Both the position numbers and the translations under genes were made by a program. A DNA stretch of 45,986 bases, taken from an uncultured Verrucomicrobiota bacterium (lineage in GTDB: Bacteria; Verrucomicrobiota; Verrucomicrobiia; Limisphaerales; CAIYYI01). The notes beneath the pieces are model-generated. The model was given only the letters and a program-made list of their open reading frames with translations. It ran no database searches and was not told where the DNA came from. The DNA is taken from positions 1-45,986 of the forward strand of contig CAIYYI010000703.1 of assembly GCA_903930345.1 (NCBI GenBank), written 5' to 3'. Positions 25,185 through 33,228 of this stretch are shown here, in pieces (the first letter of the stretch is position 1; every line of letters begins with the position of its first letter).

Positions 25185-26218
25185 GTGTTATGAAACCCAA
25201 TTTTCAAATCACCCACAAGATGACGGCCGGTTTGACCCGCATCGAACGGGCACGGGGTTTTCTGGATGCCGCCAAACTTTCAGAAGATTGGCTGGCCACG
25301 ATGCGATCGCGGGCGTTGCTGCTGGAAGCGCATCACACCACGCACATCGAAGGCACACACCTGACGTTGGAGCAATCGGAGCGATTGCTGGCAGGTCAGG
25401 CCGTGCCGGAGGTCGATCCGGACGATGCGCGCGAGCTTTTGAACTATCGCCAGGCCTTCGAGTTTGTGAGCGGCTATCTCGGTGACGGAGGCCCGGTGAC
25501 CGAGGGATTGATCCGCGAGATTCACCGGCGGCTGGTGGCGGGTGTCCGTGGGGAAGCGGGAGCGCCGGGCGAATACCGCCGGGTGCAGAATTACGTTGTT
25601 AATTCCGCCACGCGTCAGGTCATCTATACCCCACCCCCGCCCGGCGACGTGCCGCCGCAGATGGCGGAACTGGTGGGCTGGCTTAACGCGCCGGAGGAAA
25701 CGCATCCGGTGCTGGTGGCGGGCATCGCACAATTCCAACTGGTCCACATTCATCCCTTCGTGGACGGCAACGGTCGCACCTCCCGGCTGCTTTCCACACT
25801 CTGCCTTTACCGGGCGGGCTATGATTTCAAGCGGTTGTTTTCGATCAGCGAATACTACGACCGCGACCGGGCGACCTTTTACGCCGCGATTCAGGGCGTG
25901 CGTGAGCGCGGCATGGACCTGTCCGGCTGGCTGGATTTCTTCGTGGAGGGGCTGGCAACGCAGATGGACGAGGTGAAGGAACGGGGGCAGCGAATCATCA
26001 AGGCCGATGTGTTGGCGCGGAAGCATGGGCTGAATGAGCGGCAGTCGGCCGTCCTCCGCTTTCTGTTCGAACACGGGAAGATGACGATCCAGGACTTTGA
26101 GGCGCTTTACTCCAAAACCAACCGCCGGACGCTGCAGCGCGATTTGAAGGGTCTTGCGGATAAAGGCTTGGTCACCGCACGTGGGGCAACCAACCGATTG
26201 GAATACAAGCTGATATGA
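25181..26218 (+). CDS. Fic family protein with C-terminal winged helix, 345 aa
   Basis: Probable AMP-transferase (or other nucleotidyl transferase). The active loop [12 protein letters not shown] (191-202) matches HPFx[DE]GNGRxxR exactly, including the catalytic His. An inhibitory helix motif TTHIEG (53-58, T-x3-E-G) lies upstream, as in self-inhibited class II Fic proteins. Its Glu would block ATP until displaced. The N-terminal Fic_N region ([20 protein letters not shown]) and a C-terminal winged helix-turn-helix ([20 protein letters not shown]) complete the common Fic-wHTH layout. ATG at 25181 overlaps the hsdS-remnant stop. An alternative ATG is at 25190. No separate antitoxin is seen. 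The gene appears intact although its surroundings are decayed. Confidence 0.88.
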   Translation: MSVMKPNFQITHKMTAGLTRIERARGFLDAAKLSEDWLATMRSRALLLEAHHTTHIEGTHLTLEQSERLLAGQAVPEVDPDDARELLNYRQAFEFVSGYLGDGGPVTEGLIREIHRRLVAGVRGEAGAPGEYRRVQNYVVNSATRQVIYTPPPPGDVPPQMAELVGWLNAPEETHPVLVAGIAQFQLVHIHPFVDGNGRTSRLLSTLCLYRAGYDFKRLFSISEYYDRDRATFYAAIQGVRERGMDLSGWLDFFVEGLATQMDEVKERGQRIIKADVLARKHGLNERQSAVLRFLFEHGKMTIQDFEALYSKTNRRTLQRDLKGLADKGLVTARGATNRLEYKLI

Positions 26219-26372
26219 AGACTTGCGACAGACTCGCGACACCACTTGCGACATCGGTAGCTATCTGTGAGGTCCTGAGCGTTACTCGAGGCAATTGCAA
26301 CATGTTAAACACCAGCATGCCAGTGGTCATTGGCGGTTGAATGTTGAAGGACGGGGGATCCTCCCGGGCCCT
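26219..26372. other. right flank of the fic cassette, no gene
   Basis: Begins with short repeats CTTGCGACA...CTCGCGACA...CTTGCGACA (26221-26252), probably the remains of a C-terminal extension of fic or of a following gene. No coding frame or promoter is convincing before direct repeat B begins near 26373. Confidence 0.4.
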
Positions 26373-26558
26373 CTCCGGGCGGTGTTTTTTCGCGCCGCAT
26401 TTTTTTTGTCTCCCCGGCCCCGATCCGCTACGCTCACGACTGTTGAACGCGAAGCTTCATCCGCTGGCCCGGCTGGACCGGCAATATGTCTGGCACCCCT
26501 TCACCCAGATGCAGGACTGGCTGGAGCGGGAACCCATTGTGCTGGTGCGCGGGAAAGG
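26373..26558 (+). repeat. direct repeat B: native bioA leader and 5' end
   Basis: Partner of 24832-25018. It contains the T-tract leader GCATTTTTTTTGTC, the TTG start and the first 39 codons of the intact bioA. The two repeats flank the hsdS-remnant/fic segment, so recombination between them would excise 1540 bases and leave one bioA. Confidence 0.85.
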
Positions 26559-27891
26559 GTCCGTGCTGTGGGACGCCCGGGGCCGCTCCTACCTGGATGC
26601 CAACAGCTCCATCTGGACCAACCTGCACGGGCATGGGCACCCGCAGATCAACGCCGCCCTGCGGCGGCAACTGGGGCGGGTGGCGCACACCTCCGCGCTC
26701 GGGTTCGCCAATGAGCCCTCCGCGCAACTGGCCGAGGCGCTCGTGCGGCAGGCCAATCCCCTCCCCGCTCCGGGTGCCGCCGCGCCAACGCCCGCACTGG
26801 GCAAGGTCTTCTATTCCGATAACGGCTCCACCGCGCTGGAGGTGGCGCTGAAGCTGGCCCACGAATGCGCCCGCCGCGAGGGACGGAAAAAGCCGCGGTT
26901 TCTCTCCCTGGCCGGGGCGTATCACGGCGACACCATCGGCGCGGTGAGCCTGGGCCACATTGATCTTTTTCACCGGGCCTACCAGGGGCTGCTGTTCAAG
27001 GCGGACCCGGTCATGGCCCCCTACTGCTACCGGTGCCCGTTCAACCGGGCGCAGCCCGAGCGGGCGGACGCGCGGGAGTACCGGCGCTGCGAGTGGGAAT
27101 GCGTGCGGGAGGTGGAGCGGAAATTCTCCGGCGCGCGCCGCGCGCCGTACAGCGCGCTGGTGGTGGAGCCGCTCATGCAGGGGGCGGCGGGCCTGGTCCC
27201 CCAGCCGGCCGGGTGGCTGCGCCGGGTGGCGGAGCTGGCCCGCGCCCACGGCGCGCGACTGATCGCGGATGAGGTCATGACCGGCTTCGGCCGCACCGGA
27301 GTATCCGCCGGGCGCGGCGGGGGCTCGCTCTTTGCCTGCCACCAGGAGGGGGTGCAGCCGGATTTCCTCTGCCTGGCCAAGGGGCTGACCGGCGGCTATC
27401 TGCCAATGGCGGCCACGCTGACGACGCAGGCGGTGTTCGACCAGTTCCTGGGAGAGTACGGGGAGTTCAAAACCTTCTTTCACGGGCACAGCTTCACGGG
27501 CAACCAGATGGGTGCCGCCGCCGCGCTGGCCAGTCTGCGGCTGCTGGCGGAACCAGCCTCCGTGGCGGCCCGCCGCCGCTTGCAGGCCGGTCTGCGGCGG
27601 GAGCTGGCGGGGCTGTGGCCCCTGGCCGGCGTGGGCGACATCCGGCAGGTGGGGCTGGTGGCGGGGGTGGAACTGGTGCGGGACTGGCGCACGCGCGAGC
27701 CGTTCGACCTGCGCGAGCGGGCGGGCATCCGGGTGTGCGAAGCCCTGGCGCGGCGCGGGGTGCTCACTCGCCCCGTGGGCAATGTGATCGTCCTGATGCC
27801 CCCGTACTGCACCACGCCGGCCCAGTTGCGCCGCATGGTGGGGGCCCTGCACGACGCCATCGCAGAGACGTTTCCCGGAGGTGGGCCATGA
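26443..27891 (+). CDS. bioA: adenosylmethionine-8-amino-7-oxononanoate aminotransferase BioA, 482 aa
   Basis: PLP aminotransferase that converts KAPA to DAPA with SAM as amino donor. No ATG suits the start. The frame is open back to an ATG at 26341, but the region before 26440 is the non-coding leader shared by both repeats, so TTG at 26443 (or CTG at 26440) is the likely start. Motifs: YVWHPFTQM near the N-terminus (substrate Trp/His/Pro), YSDNGSTALEVALKLA, AYHGDTIGAVSLG, ADEVMTGFGRTG and the PLP lysine K313 in LCLAKGLTGGYLPMAATLTT. TLTT and VLMPPYC at the end are BioA-like. The stop overlaps the next gene by four bases. Confidence 0.9.
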   Translation: MNAKLHPLARLDRQYVWHPFTQMQDWLEREPIVLVRGKGSVLWDARGRSYLDANSSIWTNLHGHGHPQINAALRRQLGRVAHTSALGFANEPSAQLAEALVRQANPLPAPGAAAPTPALGKVFYSDNGSTALEVALKLAHECARREGRKKPRFLSLAGAYHGDTIGAVSLGHIDLFHRAYQGLLFKADPVMAPYCYRCPFNRAQPERADAREYRRCEWECVREVERKFSGARRAPYSALVVEPLMQGAAGLVPQPAGWLRRVAELARAHGARLIADEVMTGFGRTGVSAGRGGGSLFACHQEGVQPDFLCLAKGLTGGYLPMAATLTTQAVFDQFLGEYGEFKTFFHGHSFTGNQMGAAAALASLRLLAEPASVAARRRLQAGLRRELAGLWPLAGVGDIRQVGLVAGVELVRDWRTREPFDLRERAGIRVCEALARRGVLTRPVGNVIVLMPPYCTTPAQLRRMVGALHDAIAETFPGGGP

Positions 27892-28232
27892 AAAAAAAGC
27901 GAGCCCCGGCGGCAGCAACGGTGTTGCCGGGGTGGAACTCCCCGGAGTGGCTGGACCGCTGCGCCTGGTGCCACAAGTTGATGGGCGGGACGGATGAGCG
28001 TTTCACCATCTCCCTGCGGCTGCACCCGGCGGCGTTTCGCGAGTTTGATCGCGGCACCGTCCAGCCCCTGTACCTGGACATCGCCAAAAAGATTGTTCCG
28101 GTGCTGGTGGTGGAGGAGAACTCGCCCGTCCAGCGGGAGGGGAAGGACGCCCTGTGCCACCTGTGCAGCGGTCTCTGCGCCCGCGCCCTGCAGTTGATCC
28201 TGAAAAAAACAATCGGCACCGGCGGGGCCTGA
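27888..28232 (+). CDS. small CxxC protein in the biotin operon, 114 aa
   Basis: Unknown protein coupled to bioA by an ATGA overlap. The start MKKKRAPAAATVLPGW at 27888 is clear. It carries two cysteine pairs far apart, CAWC (near residue 25) and CHLCSGLC (near residue 92), which could bind one zinc or an Fe-S cluster. Between them lies a beta-rich stretch (TISLRLHPAAFREF, VPVLVVEENSPVQ). No signal peptide is seen. Placement suggests a function next to biotin synthesis, but no known bio gene matches. Confidence 0.7.
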   Translation: MKKKRAPAAATVLPGWNSPEWLDRCAWCHKLMGGTDERFTISLRLHPAAFREFDRGTVQPLYLDIAKKIVPVLVVEENSPVQREGKDALCHLCSGLCARALQLILKKTIGTGGA

Positions 28233-28243
28233 GCCCCTCAGGC
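28227..28243. terminator. hairpin between convergent genes
   Basis: GCCTGAG (28227-28233), a CCC loop and CTCAGGC (28237-28243) form a perfect 7-bp stem that overlaps both stop codons of the converging genes. There is no T-tract on either side, so it may be a weak bidirectional terminator or a transcript-end stabiliser. Confidence 0.45.
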
Positions 28244-29083
28244 GGACAGCGTGAACCGGGTGATCTCCGGGCGCATGTTGAAGCGCGCCTTGAACAGGTA
28301 ACCGAGGCCCGGGTTGATGTAGAGGTGGCGGCGGGGCGGCAGGGGGATGTGCCCGGCCACGTAACGCCGGTTCCGCACCGGCAAAAACGGCGGCTTCAGG
28401 AAGGGCGGCTTGCACTGGCCGCCATGCGTGTGGCCCGAAAGGATCCACCCGTGAAAGGATTCCCAGCCCGGCAGATCACAGCCATCCGGGTTGTGGCAGA
28501 GCATAAGGCCGGGAGAGCCGGGCACGTATGACCGCAGGGCGATGGCCAGATCAAAGCGGTTGGCCCAGAGGTCATCCACGCCCCCGATGGTCAGGCCCGC
28601 CACCTGGATGGATTCATTGCGCAGCACCCGCACCCCGGCACCCGCCAGCTGCTCCACCACCTGTTCCGCCACCTCGGCATGGCCCCACAGATGGCCATAA
28701 TCGTGGTTGCCCAGGACCGCCACCGTGGCCAGGGCTGCCGGTTTCAGGTGCTTCAGGATGCGTCCGAACTCCTCAAACTGGTCATCGCCGACGTAGCTGA
28801 CGAAATCGCCGGTGAGGGCCAGGATGTCCGGCTGCAGGGCCGCCACGCGGTCGAGACAGCCGGAGAGGTAGTCGGCCGGGACTTCCGGGCCGGAATGAAG
28901 ATCACTGATCTGCACCACGGTTTTGCCCGCTAGGGAGGCGGGCAGGCCGGGGATGGGCATCGGGCAGTGCCTGACCTTCACCCACGTGGGCTCGATCCGG
29001 TGCGCGTAATAGAGGGTGCCGGCCCCCGCCGCCAGCGCGCTTCCTGCCGCAGCGGCGAGGAATTGGCGGCGGGTGAGGGCCAT
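28238..29083 (-). CDS. Tat-exported metallophosphoesterase (YkuE/YaeI-like), 281 aa
   Basis: Calcineurin-like phosphoesterase. The twin-arginine signal TRRQFLAAAAGSALAAGAG covers residues 4-22. Family motifs follow in order: QISDLHSG (D-x-H), LTGDFVSYVGDD (GDxx), LGNHDYGH (GNHD), MLCHNPD and SGHTHGGQ (GHTH). All metal ligands are present. YaeI/YkuE relatives act on lipid A-type or UDP-sugar phosphate head groups, but the substrate here is unknown. The start at 29083 lies five bases after the stop of the CydA-like gene, so it is the last gene of the respiratory operon. The frame is open far upstream only as an off-frame reading of that gene. Confidence 0.85.
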   Translation of the reverse strand: MALTRRQFLAAAAGSALAAGAGTLYYAHRIEPTWVKVRHCPMPIPGLPASLAGKTVVQISDLHSGPEVPADYLSGCLDRVAALQPDILALTGDFVSYVGDDQFEEFGRILKHLKPAALATVAVLGNHDYGHLWGHAEVAEQVVEQLAGAGVRVLRNESIQVAGLTIGGVDDLWANRFDLAIALRSYVPGSPGLMLCHNPDGCDLPGWESFHGWILSGHTHGGQCKPPFLKPPFLPVRNRRYVAGHIPLPPRRHLYINPGLGYLFKARFNMRPEITRFTLSA

Positions 29084-29088
29084 GCGGG

Positions 29089-30477
29089 TCACTTCTTGAC
29101 GACCGCCCCGGCGGCGGGCGCGTTGGTGAGCATGCCGGTCAGGTTCGCGAGGTAATCGCCCAGCGCCCTGATCTCGTTGGTGGTGCCCACCAGCGGGGGC
29201 ATGAAGGCGCGGTACGGGGAGTCGGGCTTGTAGTCGTGCAGCATGGCCAGCAGATTGCTGATACCCTCCCGGTTGCGGCCGGCGAGCAGGGTCTTGATGG
29301 GGCGATAGACATCGCGGGTGTGGCAGTTCATGCACTGGCCGCGGAACATCGCCTCGCCCTCGGCCAGCACGGGGTTGCCAGTGGCGCTCACCCAGAGCTT
29401 GTGGTGGGTGAGGTAGCCCTGTTCGTTGTACCGGGCCACGTCCGCCTTGCGCACCCCGTTGGAGAACATGTGCCGGCCGATCACGTAGGGCTTGCGCAGC
29501 GTCTCGCGGGCGTACTCCGTGGAGCCGGTGGCGCAGAGCGCCAGAAACAGCACGGCCACCGCGTGCGCGGTGGAGAAATCCGCCGGGGAACGCCAGGCGA
29601 AGAAATAGACCACCCCCACGATCGTGGCCGAGGTCATGACGATGATGAGCACCACGCGGGTCACCTGCGTGAACGCCCCGGTGCCGATGGTGGTGATGCC
29701 CAGTTGCAGGAGGACGCGCTGGGATTCCGGCACCATCCACAGGTACCAGCCCAGCAGGAGCGGCATCAGGAGGAAGGCCGGCAGCAGCCAGCGGGCGCTC
29801 CAGCGGATCAGGGCCGCCTTCACCTTGGGCTGGCGCTCGCCATCCATGCGGCTGCACGTCACCAGCGCCCAGACGCCGGCCAGCGCCACGCACACCACGG
29901 TGCGCAGGAACAGGCTGGGCCAGTAGGTGGGGTTGAAGAACGCCTGCCAGAAGCGGCTGGCCTCGTGGCCCGTGCCCGCCACCTGCAGCCACGGCTCGCC
30001 CGGCGTCAGCATGAAGGTCAGGATGCCGTTGATGATGACCAGAGTCAGGATGGAGGCCCCGGCGTACAGCCAGCCGACCTTCAGGTGCAGCTCGTCCGAG
30101 ACCCGGCCCCATGTGTAGTAATAGACGGCCGCCGTGGCCAGCTCCACCAGGAAGAACACCCACTCGATGGCCCAGCCGAAGACGAAGTTGTGGATGAGCG
30201 TGCTGGTGGCCTCCGGGTGCGCCAGGCCGATCGAGAACCAGATGCCCACGCCGGACACCGCGCCGAACACGCCGGTGAGCACGAGGAAAAACTTCGAGTG
30301 CCCGCGCAGCGTCTCCATCCAGTCGCGCCGGCCCTCGCGCAGCGCCTTGCGCTCGGCCAGCACCAGGTACAGGCCGCCGCCGACGGCGAAGTGTGAGATC
30401 ATGACGTGGAAAATGGCGATCATGCCGATCACCCAGCCGCTGCCTATGTGGGGGACATCCCAAAACGGATAATTCAT
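29089..30477 (-). CDS. CydA-like membrane protein fused to a C-terminal cytochrome c domain, 462 aa
   Basis: Fourth subunit of the cytochrome b operon. The N-terminal 310 residues have about nine membrane helices of the cytochrome bd subunit I (CydA) style (IFHVMISHFAVGGGLYLVLA, SGVGIWFSIGLAHPEATSTL, LVIINGILTFMLTP), but shorter and without an evident quinol loop. Near residue 384 a heme c site CMNCH appears (MFRGQCMNCHTRD), and a likely axial Met in AFMPPLVG completes a class I cytochrome c at the C-terminus. The gene follows cytochrome b by 37 bases. I infer that it carries electrons out of the b/Rieske core, in place of a separate cytochrome c1. The family occurs in some Gram-negative phyla, but its function is little described as far as I know. 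Confidence 0.75.
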   Translation of the reverse strand: MNYPFWDVPHIGSGWVIGMIAIFHVMISHFAVGGGLYLVLAERKALREGRRDWMETLRGHSKFFLVLTGVFGAVSGVGIWFSIGLAHPEATSTLIHNFVFGWAIEWVFFLVELATAAVYYYTWGRVSDELHLKVGWLYAGASILTLVIINGILTFMLTPGEPWLQVAGTGHEASRFWQAFFNPTYWPSLFLRTVVCVALAGVWALVTCSRMDGERQPKVKAALIRWSARWLLPAFLLMPLLLGWYLWMVPESQRVLLQLGITTIGTGAFTQVTRVVLIIVMTSATIVGVVYFFAWRSPADFSTAHAVAVLFLALCATGSTEYARETLRKPYVIGRHMFSNGVRKADVARYNEQGYLTHHKLWVSATGNPVLAEGEAMFRGQCMNCHTRDVYRPIKTLLAGRNREGISNLLAMLHDYKPDSPYRAFMPPLVGTTNEIRALGDYLANLTGMLTNAPAAGAVVKK

Positions 30478-30514
30478 ACGACGTTGATTAAGAGATTGGT
30501 GGGTTCAGATCAGG

Positions 30515-31594
30515 TTAAAGCGCCAGGTAACCCCAGACGGTGGTGATGACCAGGACCGCCAAGGCGAACAGCCCGAAATACGAGGCGTGGCGGGCGCGGC
30601 GGCCGTTGGCGCTGGAGACATCGTACAGCGGGATCAGCATCCAGATGACCAGCCCCAGGTTGAAGATGAGGAGGCCCAGGGCCTCGCCGGAGGCTCCCGG
30701 CAGCCAGTTGCCGAACACCTTCAGCATCTGGAAGGAACTCATGAAGTACCACTCGGGATGGATGCCCTGCGGGGCGGGCTTCAGCGGATCCGCCTGGTTG
30801 CCCAGCTCCCACGGGAACAGCGAGGCCAGCAGCGCCAGCACGTTCAGGGCAATCAGCCACATGGCGAAATCCTTGAGCAGGAAGTTTGGGAAGAACGGGA
30901 TGCTCCGCCGCGCGCTCTCGGGCTTGGCCTCCTCGGAGGGGGGCAGCGCGTTGCCATGCCGTTGCACCAGCCAGAGGTGGAAGCCCAGCAGCGGCAGGAA
31001 CAGCGCCGGCAGCACCACCACATGGAGCGCGAAGAAGCGCTGGATGGTGAACTCGTTCACCTCCGGCCCGCCCCGCACCAGGGCCGCCAGTTTCGGCCCG
31101 ATGACCGGCATGGTGGCCGGGATTTCCAGGCCGATCTTGGTGGCGAAGTAGGCCAGCTCGTTCATCGGCAGCAGGTAGCCGCTGAAGCCGAAGAGCATGG
31201 TCAGCATCAGCAGCGCCATGCCCGTCCACCAGCCGAACTCGCGCGGCTTGTGGTACGCCTTCATGAAATACACCGAGAACATGTGGATGAAAATGGCCAC
31301 CACCATCAGGTTCGCCGCCCAGGAATGGGCCGAGCGGATCAGCCACCCGAAGTGGATCTGGAAGGTGATCTGCCGCACCGACTCAAAGGCGTCCGGGCCC
31401 GGCCGGTAATAGAGCAGCAGGAGCACGCCGGTGAAGGCCTGCACCAGGAAGAAAAACAGGGAGATGCCCCCCCAGTAGTACCAGAAGGCCTGGCCGTGCT
31501 CCGGCACCCGTTTTTTCTTGGCGAACGCCAGCACCTCCTCCAGGCCCAGCCGCTCATCCACCCATCCGTAAACCGAACTCAGCAAAGATTTCAT
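30515..31594 (-). CDS. cytochrome b (b6/subunit IV fused type) of a quinol:acceptor oxidoreductase, 359 aa
   Basis: Membrane core subunit of a bc-type complex. A signature His pair appears in helix B (IRSAHSWAANLMVVAIFIHMFSVYF, residues about 80-105) and another set in the fourth helix region (FFALHVVVLPALFLPLLGFHLWLV), giving the two b hemes. IHPEWYFMSSFQML contains PEWY, the Qo-site motif. Length 359 equals cytochrome b6 plus subunit IV, and there are about eight helices. It lies 21 bases after the Rieske gene and before the CydA-like gene. Confidence 0.9.
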   Translation of the reverse strand: MKSLLSSVYGWVDERLGLEEVLAFAKKKRVPEHGQAFWYYWGGISLFFFLVQAFTGVLLLLYYRPGPDAFESVRQITFQIHFGWLIRSAHSWAANLMVVAIFIHMFSVYFMKAYHKPREFGWWTGMALLMLTMLFGFSGYLLPMNELAYFATKIGLEIPATMPVIGPKLAALVRGGPEVNEFTIQRFFALHVVVLPALFLPLLGFHLWLVQRHGNALPPSEEAKPESARRSIPFFPNFLLKDFAMWLIALNVLALLASLFPWELGNQADPLKPAPQGIHPEWYFMSSFQMLKVFGNWLPGASGEALGLLIFNLGLVIWMLIPLYDVSSANGRRARHASYFGLFALAVLVITTVWGYLAL

Positions 31595-31615
31595 GGCTTA
31601 TTTCAATGGCGAGGG

Positions 31616-32104
31616 TTATGCGCGCGAGACCAGCACCGACGTTTCCAGCACCTTGACCACGTAACGCTTCAGGGGCCGGGGCGGCGGCCCGCTCACGTTG
31701 GCCCCGGTGCGGGGGTCGTACGTGCCGCCGTGACAGGCGCAAAAAATGCGGTTGTTGGCCGGCTCGTACTGCACGGTGCAGCCCAGGTGGGTGCATACGG
31801 CATCCAGCGCCACCCAGGTGTCATCCCGGTGGTGGATCAGCATCCCGGGGTGGGAGCCGAACTTGAACATCAGCACGCTGCCCTGGGGCAGCTTCTGCGC
31901 GTCGTTCAGGCTCACCTCGGTGACCGCCGCCAGGCCGGCGGCCATCTCCACCGGCGAGGCCAGGTACCGGTACACCGGATACCCGAGCGCCCCCGCATAG
32001 CAAAGGCCCACCCCGCCCAGCGCCAGGCGCACAAAGGAGCGCCGGGCCAGCGATTCGTTGTCGTCCGGGAACGCGTTCCCGTTGTTTGTTTTTGACTTGC
32101 TCAT
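31616..32104 (-). CDS. Rieske 2Fe-2S protein, 162 aa
   Basis: Electron-transfer subunit of the complex. The ATG at 32104 shares bases with the upstream stop (TGATG), so it is translationally coupled; the GTG three bases upstream is an alternative. The N-terminus has a twin-arginine pair (LARRSFVRLALGGVGL, residues 19-34) and a single membrane anchor. Cluster ligands are C104 and H106 in CTHLGC and C122 and H125 in CACHGG. C109 and C124 form the disulfide typical of high-potential Rieske proteins. SGPPPRPLKRY is the usual Pro loop near the C-terminus. Confidence 0.92.
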   Translation of the reverse strand: MSKSKTNNGNAFPDDNESLARRSFVRLALGGVGLCYAGALGYPVYRYLASPVEMAAGLAAVTEVSLNDAQKLPQGSVLMFKFGSHPGMLIHHRDDTWVALDAVCTHLGCTVQYEPANNRIFCACHGGTYDPRTGANVSGPPPRPLKRYVVKVLETSVLVSRA

Positions 32105-33228
32105 CACACCACCTTCTCAGAAACGGGTTTTGCGCGCATCATCACGGAAATCAGCCAGCCGATGGCCACCAGGCCGATCACCAGCACCACCAGGAAGATC
32201 ACCACCACGGACCAGTTGGTGACCACCGTCCGCTGCCAGACATCGTAGCCTTTGCCCAGCAGCGTGAGATCCCGGAGACCGTCGCGGTAAATCGTCATCG
32301 CCAGCATCGCGACCACGGCGGTCGCCAGGCTCAGAGCCCCCGGCAGGATGGATTTGGGCTTGCCGACCAGCGCCCAGAGCCCGATCAGCAGCACCAGCCC
32401 GTAGGCCCCGATCCAGACGTACGCGGCCACGGAATAGACCGCATGGCCGGCCAGCGCCGTCTGCACGGAGGCCGCCTGCGTTTTCACCACCCAGTTCGCC
32501 AGCAGCACCTGCGGCACCGCCATCACCGCCGCCAGCAGCCCGCCCTTGGTGACCAGGTAGGTTTGCAGGGAGCCGTGCATGTTTTTGCCGCCGGAGAGCC
32601 AGATCATCCACAGCCCGGCAAAACTCAGCCCACCCAGCAGCATGAACAGCCAGCGGGGCGTCAGGGTCGGATCCGCCGGGGGCAGGTGCAACCCGCCGCC
32701 AGAGGCCGAATACATCGCGTTCCAGACCTCGGGCCGGAGCATCAGGGTCATGTTGGTGGAGTAGATCCGGGCGATCACCCCCGCCAGGACCAGCGCCCCC
32801 AGGCCCAGCCACCAGCCGCTGCGGCCCTCCGCCGCGCGCGCGCTGAACCGGTAGAGGAGCCAGTAGCAGGCCATCAGGAGGAACACCACGCCGATCCAAT
32901 AGACGCCGATCAGCACGCTGCTCGTGTAAATTGCCCGCCCGTAAAGCACCTGGGCGAAGAGCAGGGGCGGCACCCCCAGATTGATGACAAAGGTCATCAC
33001 CACCGGCAGCCGCCGCGCCAGCGCCGCCGCCGCGTTGGCCGGGTCCGCCCCGTTGGACCGGCCCTGGCGCGTCTGGGCCAGGAGATTCAGGAAGATCGCC
33101 ACCAACAGCCCGCCCAGCAGCATTTCCACCGTCACAAAATGCAGCCCCAGAGTCAAAATATGCAATCCCTTGAACAACCATACCGGAGCCGGTAATGGGA
33201 TGGGATCAACAGCAGGAAAACCGTTCAT
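32104..33228 (-). CDS. polytopic membrane subunit at the head of the Rieske/cytochrome b operon, 374 aa
   Basis: First gene of the operon and not a family that I can name. The start MNGFPAVDPIPLPAPVWLFK at 33228 is preferred to an ATG ten codons upstream. About nine to ten hydrophobic helices (LHILTLGLHFVTVEMLLGGL, VMTFVINLGVPPLLFAQVL, MLLGGLSFAGLWMIWLSG) fill the length. Histidines lie in the first helix region (GLHIL, GLHF), a possible heme or quinol site, and the overall style is distantly CydA-like. The operon order is this gene, Rieske, cytochrome b, CydA-cyt c. A quinol-binding or heme-b partner role is inferred. Confidence 0.65.
   Translation of the reverse strand: MNGFPAVDPIPLPAPVWLFKGLHILTLGLHFVTVEMLLGGLLVAIFLNLLAQTRQGRSNGADPANAAAALARRLPVVMTFVINLGVPPLLFAQVLYGRAIYTSSVLIGVYWIGVVFLLMACYWLLYRFSARAAEGRSGWWLGLGALVLAGVIARIYSTNMTLMLRPEVWNAMYSASGGGLHLPPADPTLTPRWLFMLLGGLSFAGLWMIWLSGGKNMHGSLQTYLVTKGGLLAAVMAVPQVLLANWVVKTQAASVQTALAGHAVYSVAAYVWIGAYGLVLLIGLWALVGKPKSILPGALSLATAVVAMLAMTIYRDGLRDLTLLGKGYDVWQRTVVTNWSVVVIFLVVLVIGLVAIGWLISVMMRAKPVSEKVV

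Noticed and set aside
26341..26442. ATG at 26341 as the start of bioA.
   Set aside because: It lies upstream of the repeat shared with the bioA fragment. The stretch between it and the TTG at 26443 is T-tract leader sequence that does not read like protein and is not conserved in frame in the other copy.
28238..30463. A 741-codon open frame running through the metallophosphoesterase and most of the CydA-like gene.
   Set aside because: Only its 3' third (from the ATG at 29083) is the real phosphoesterase. The rest reads the CydA-like gene out of phase.
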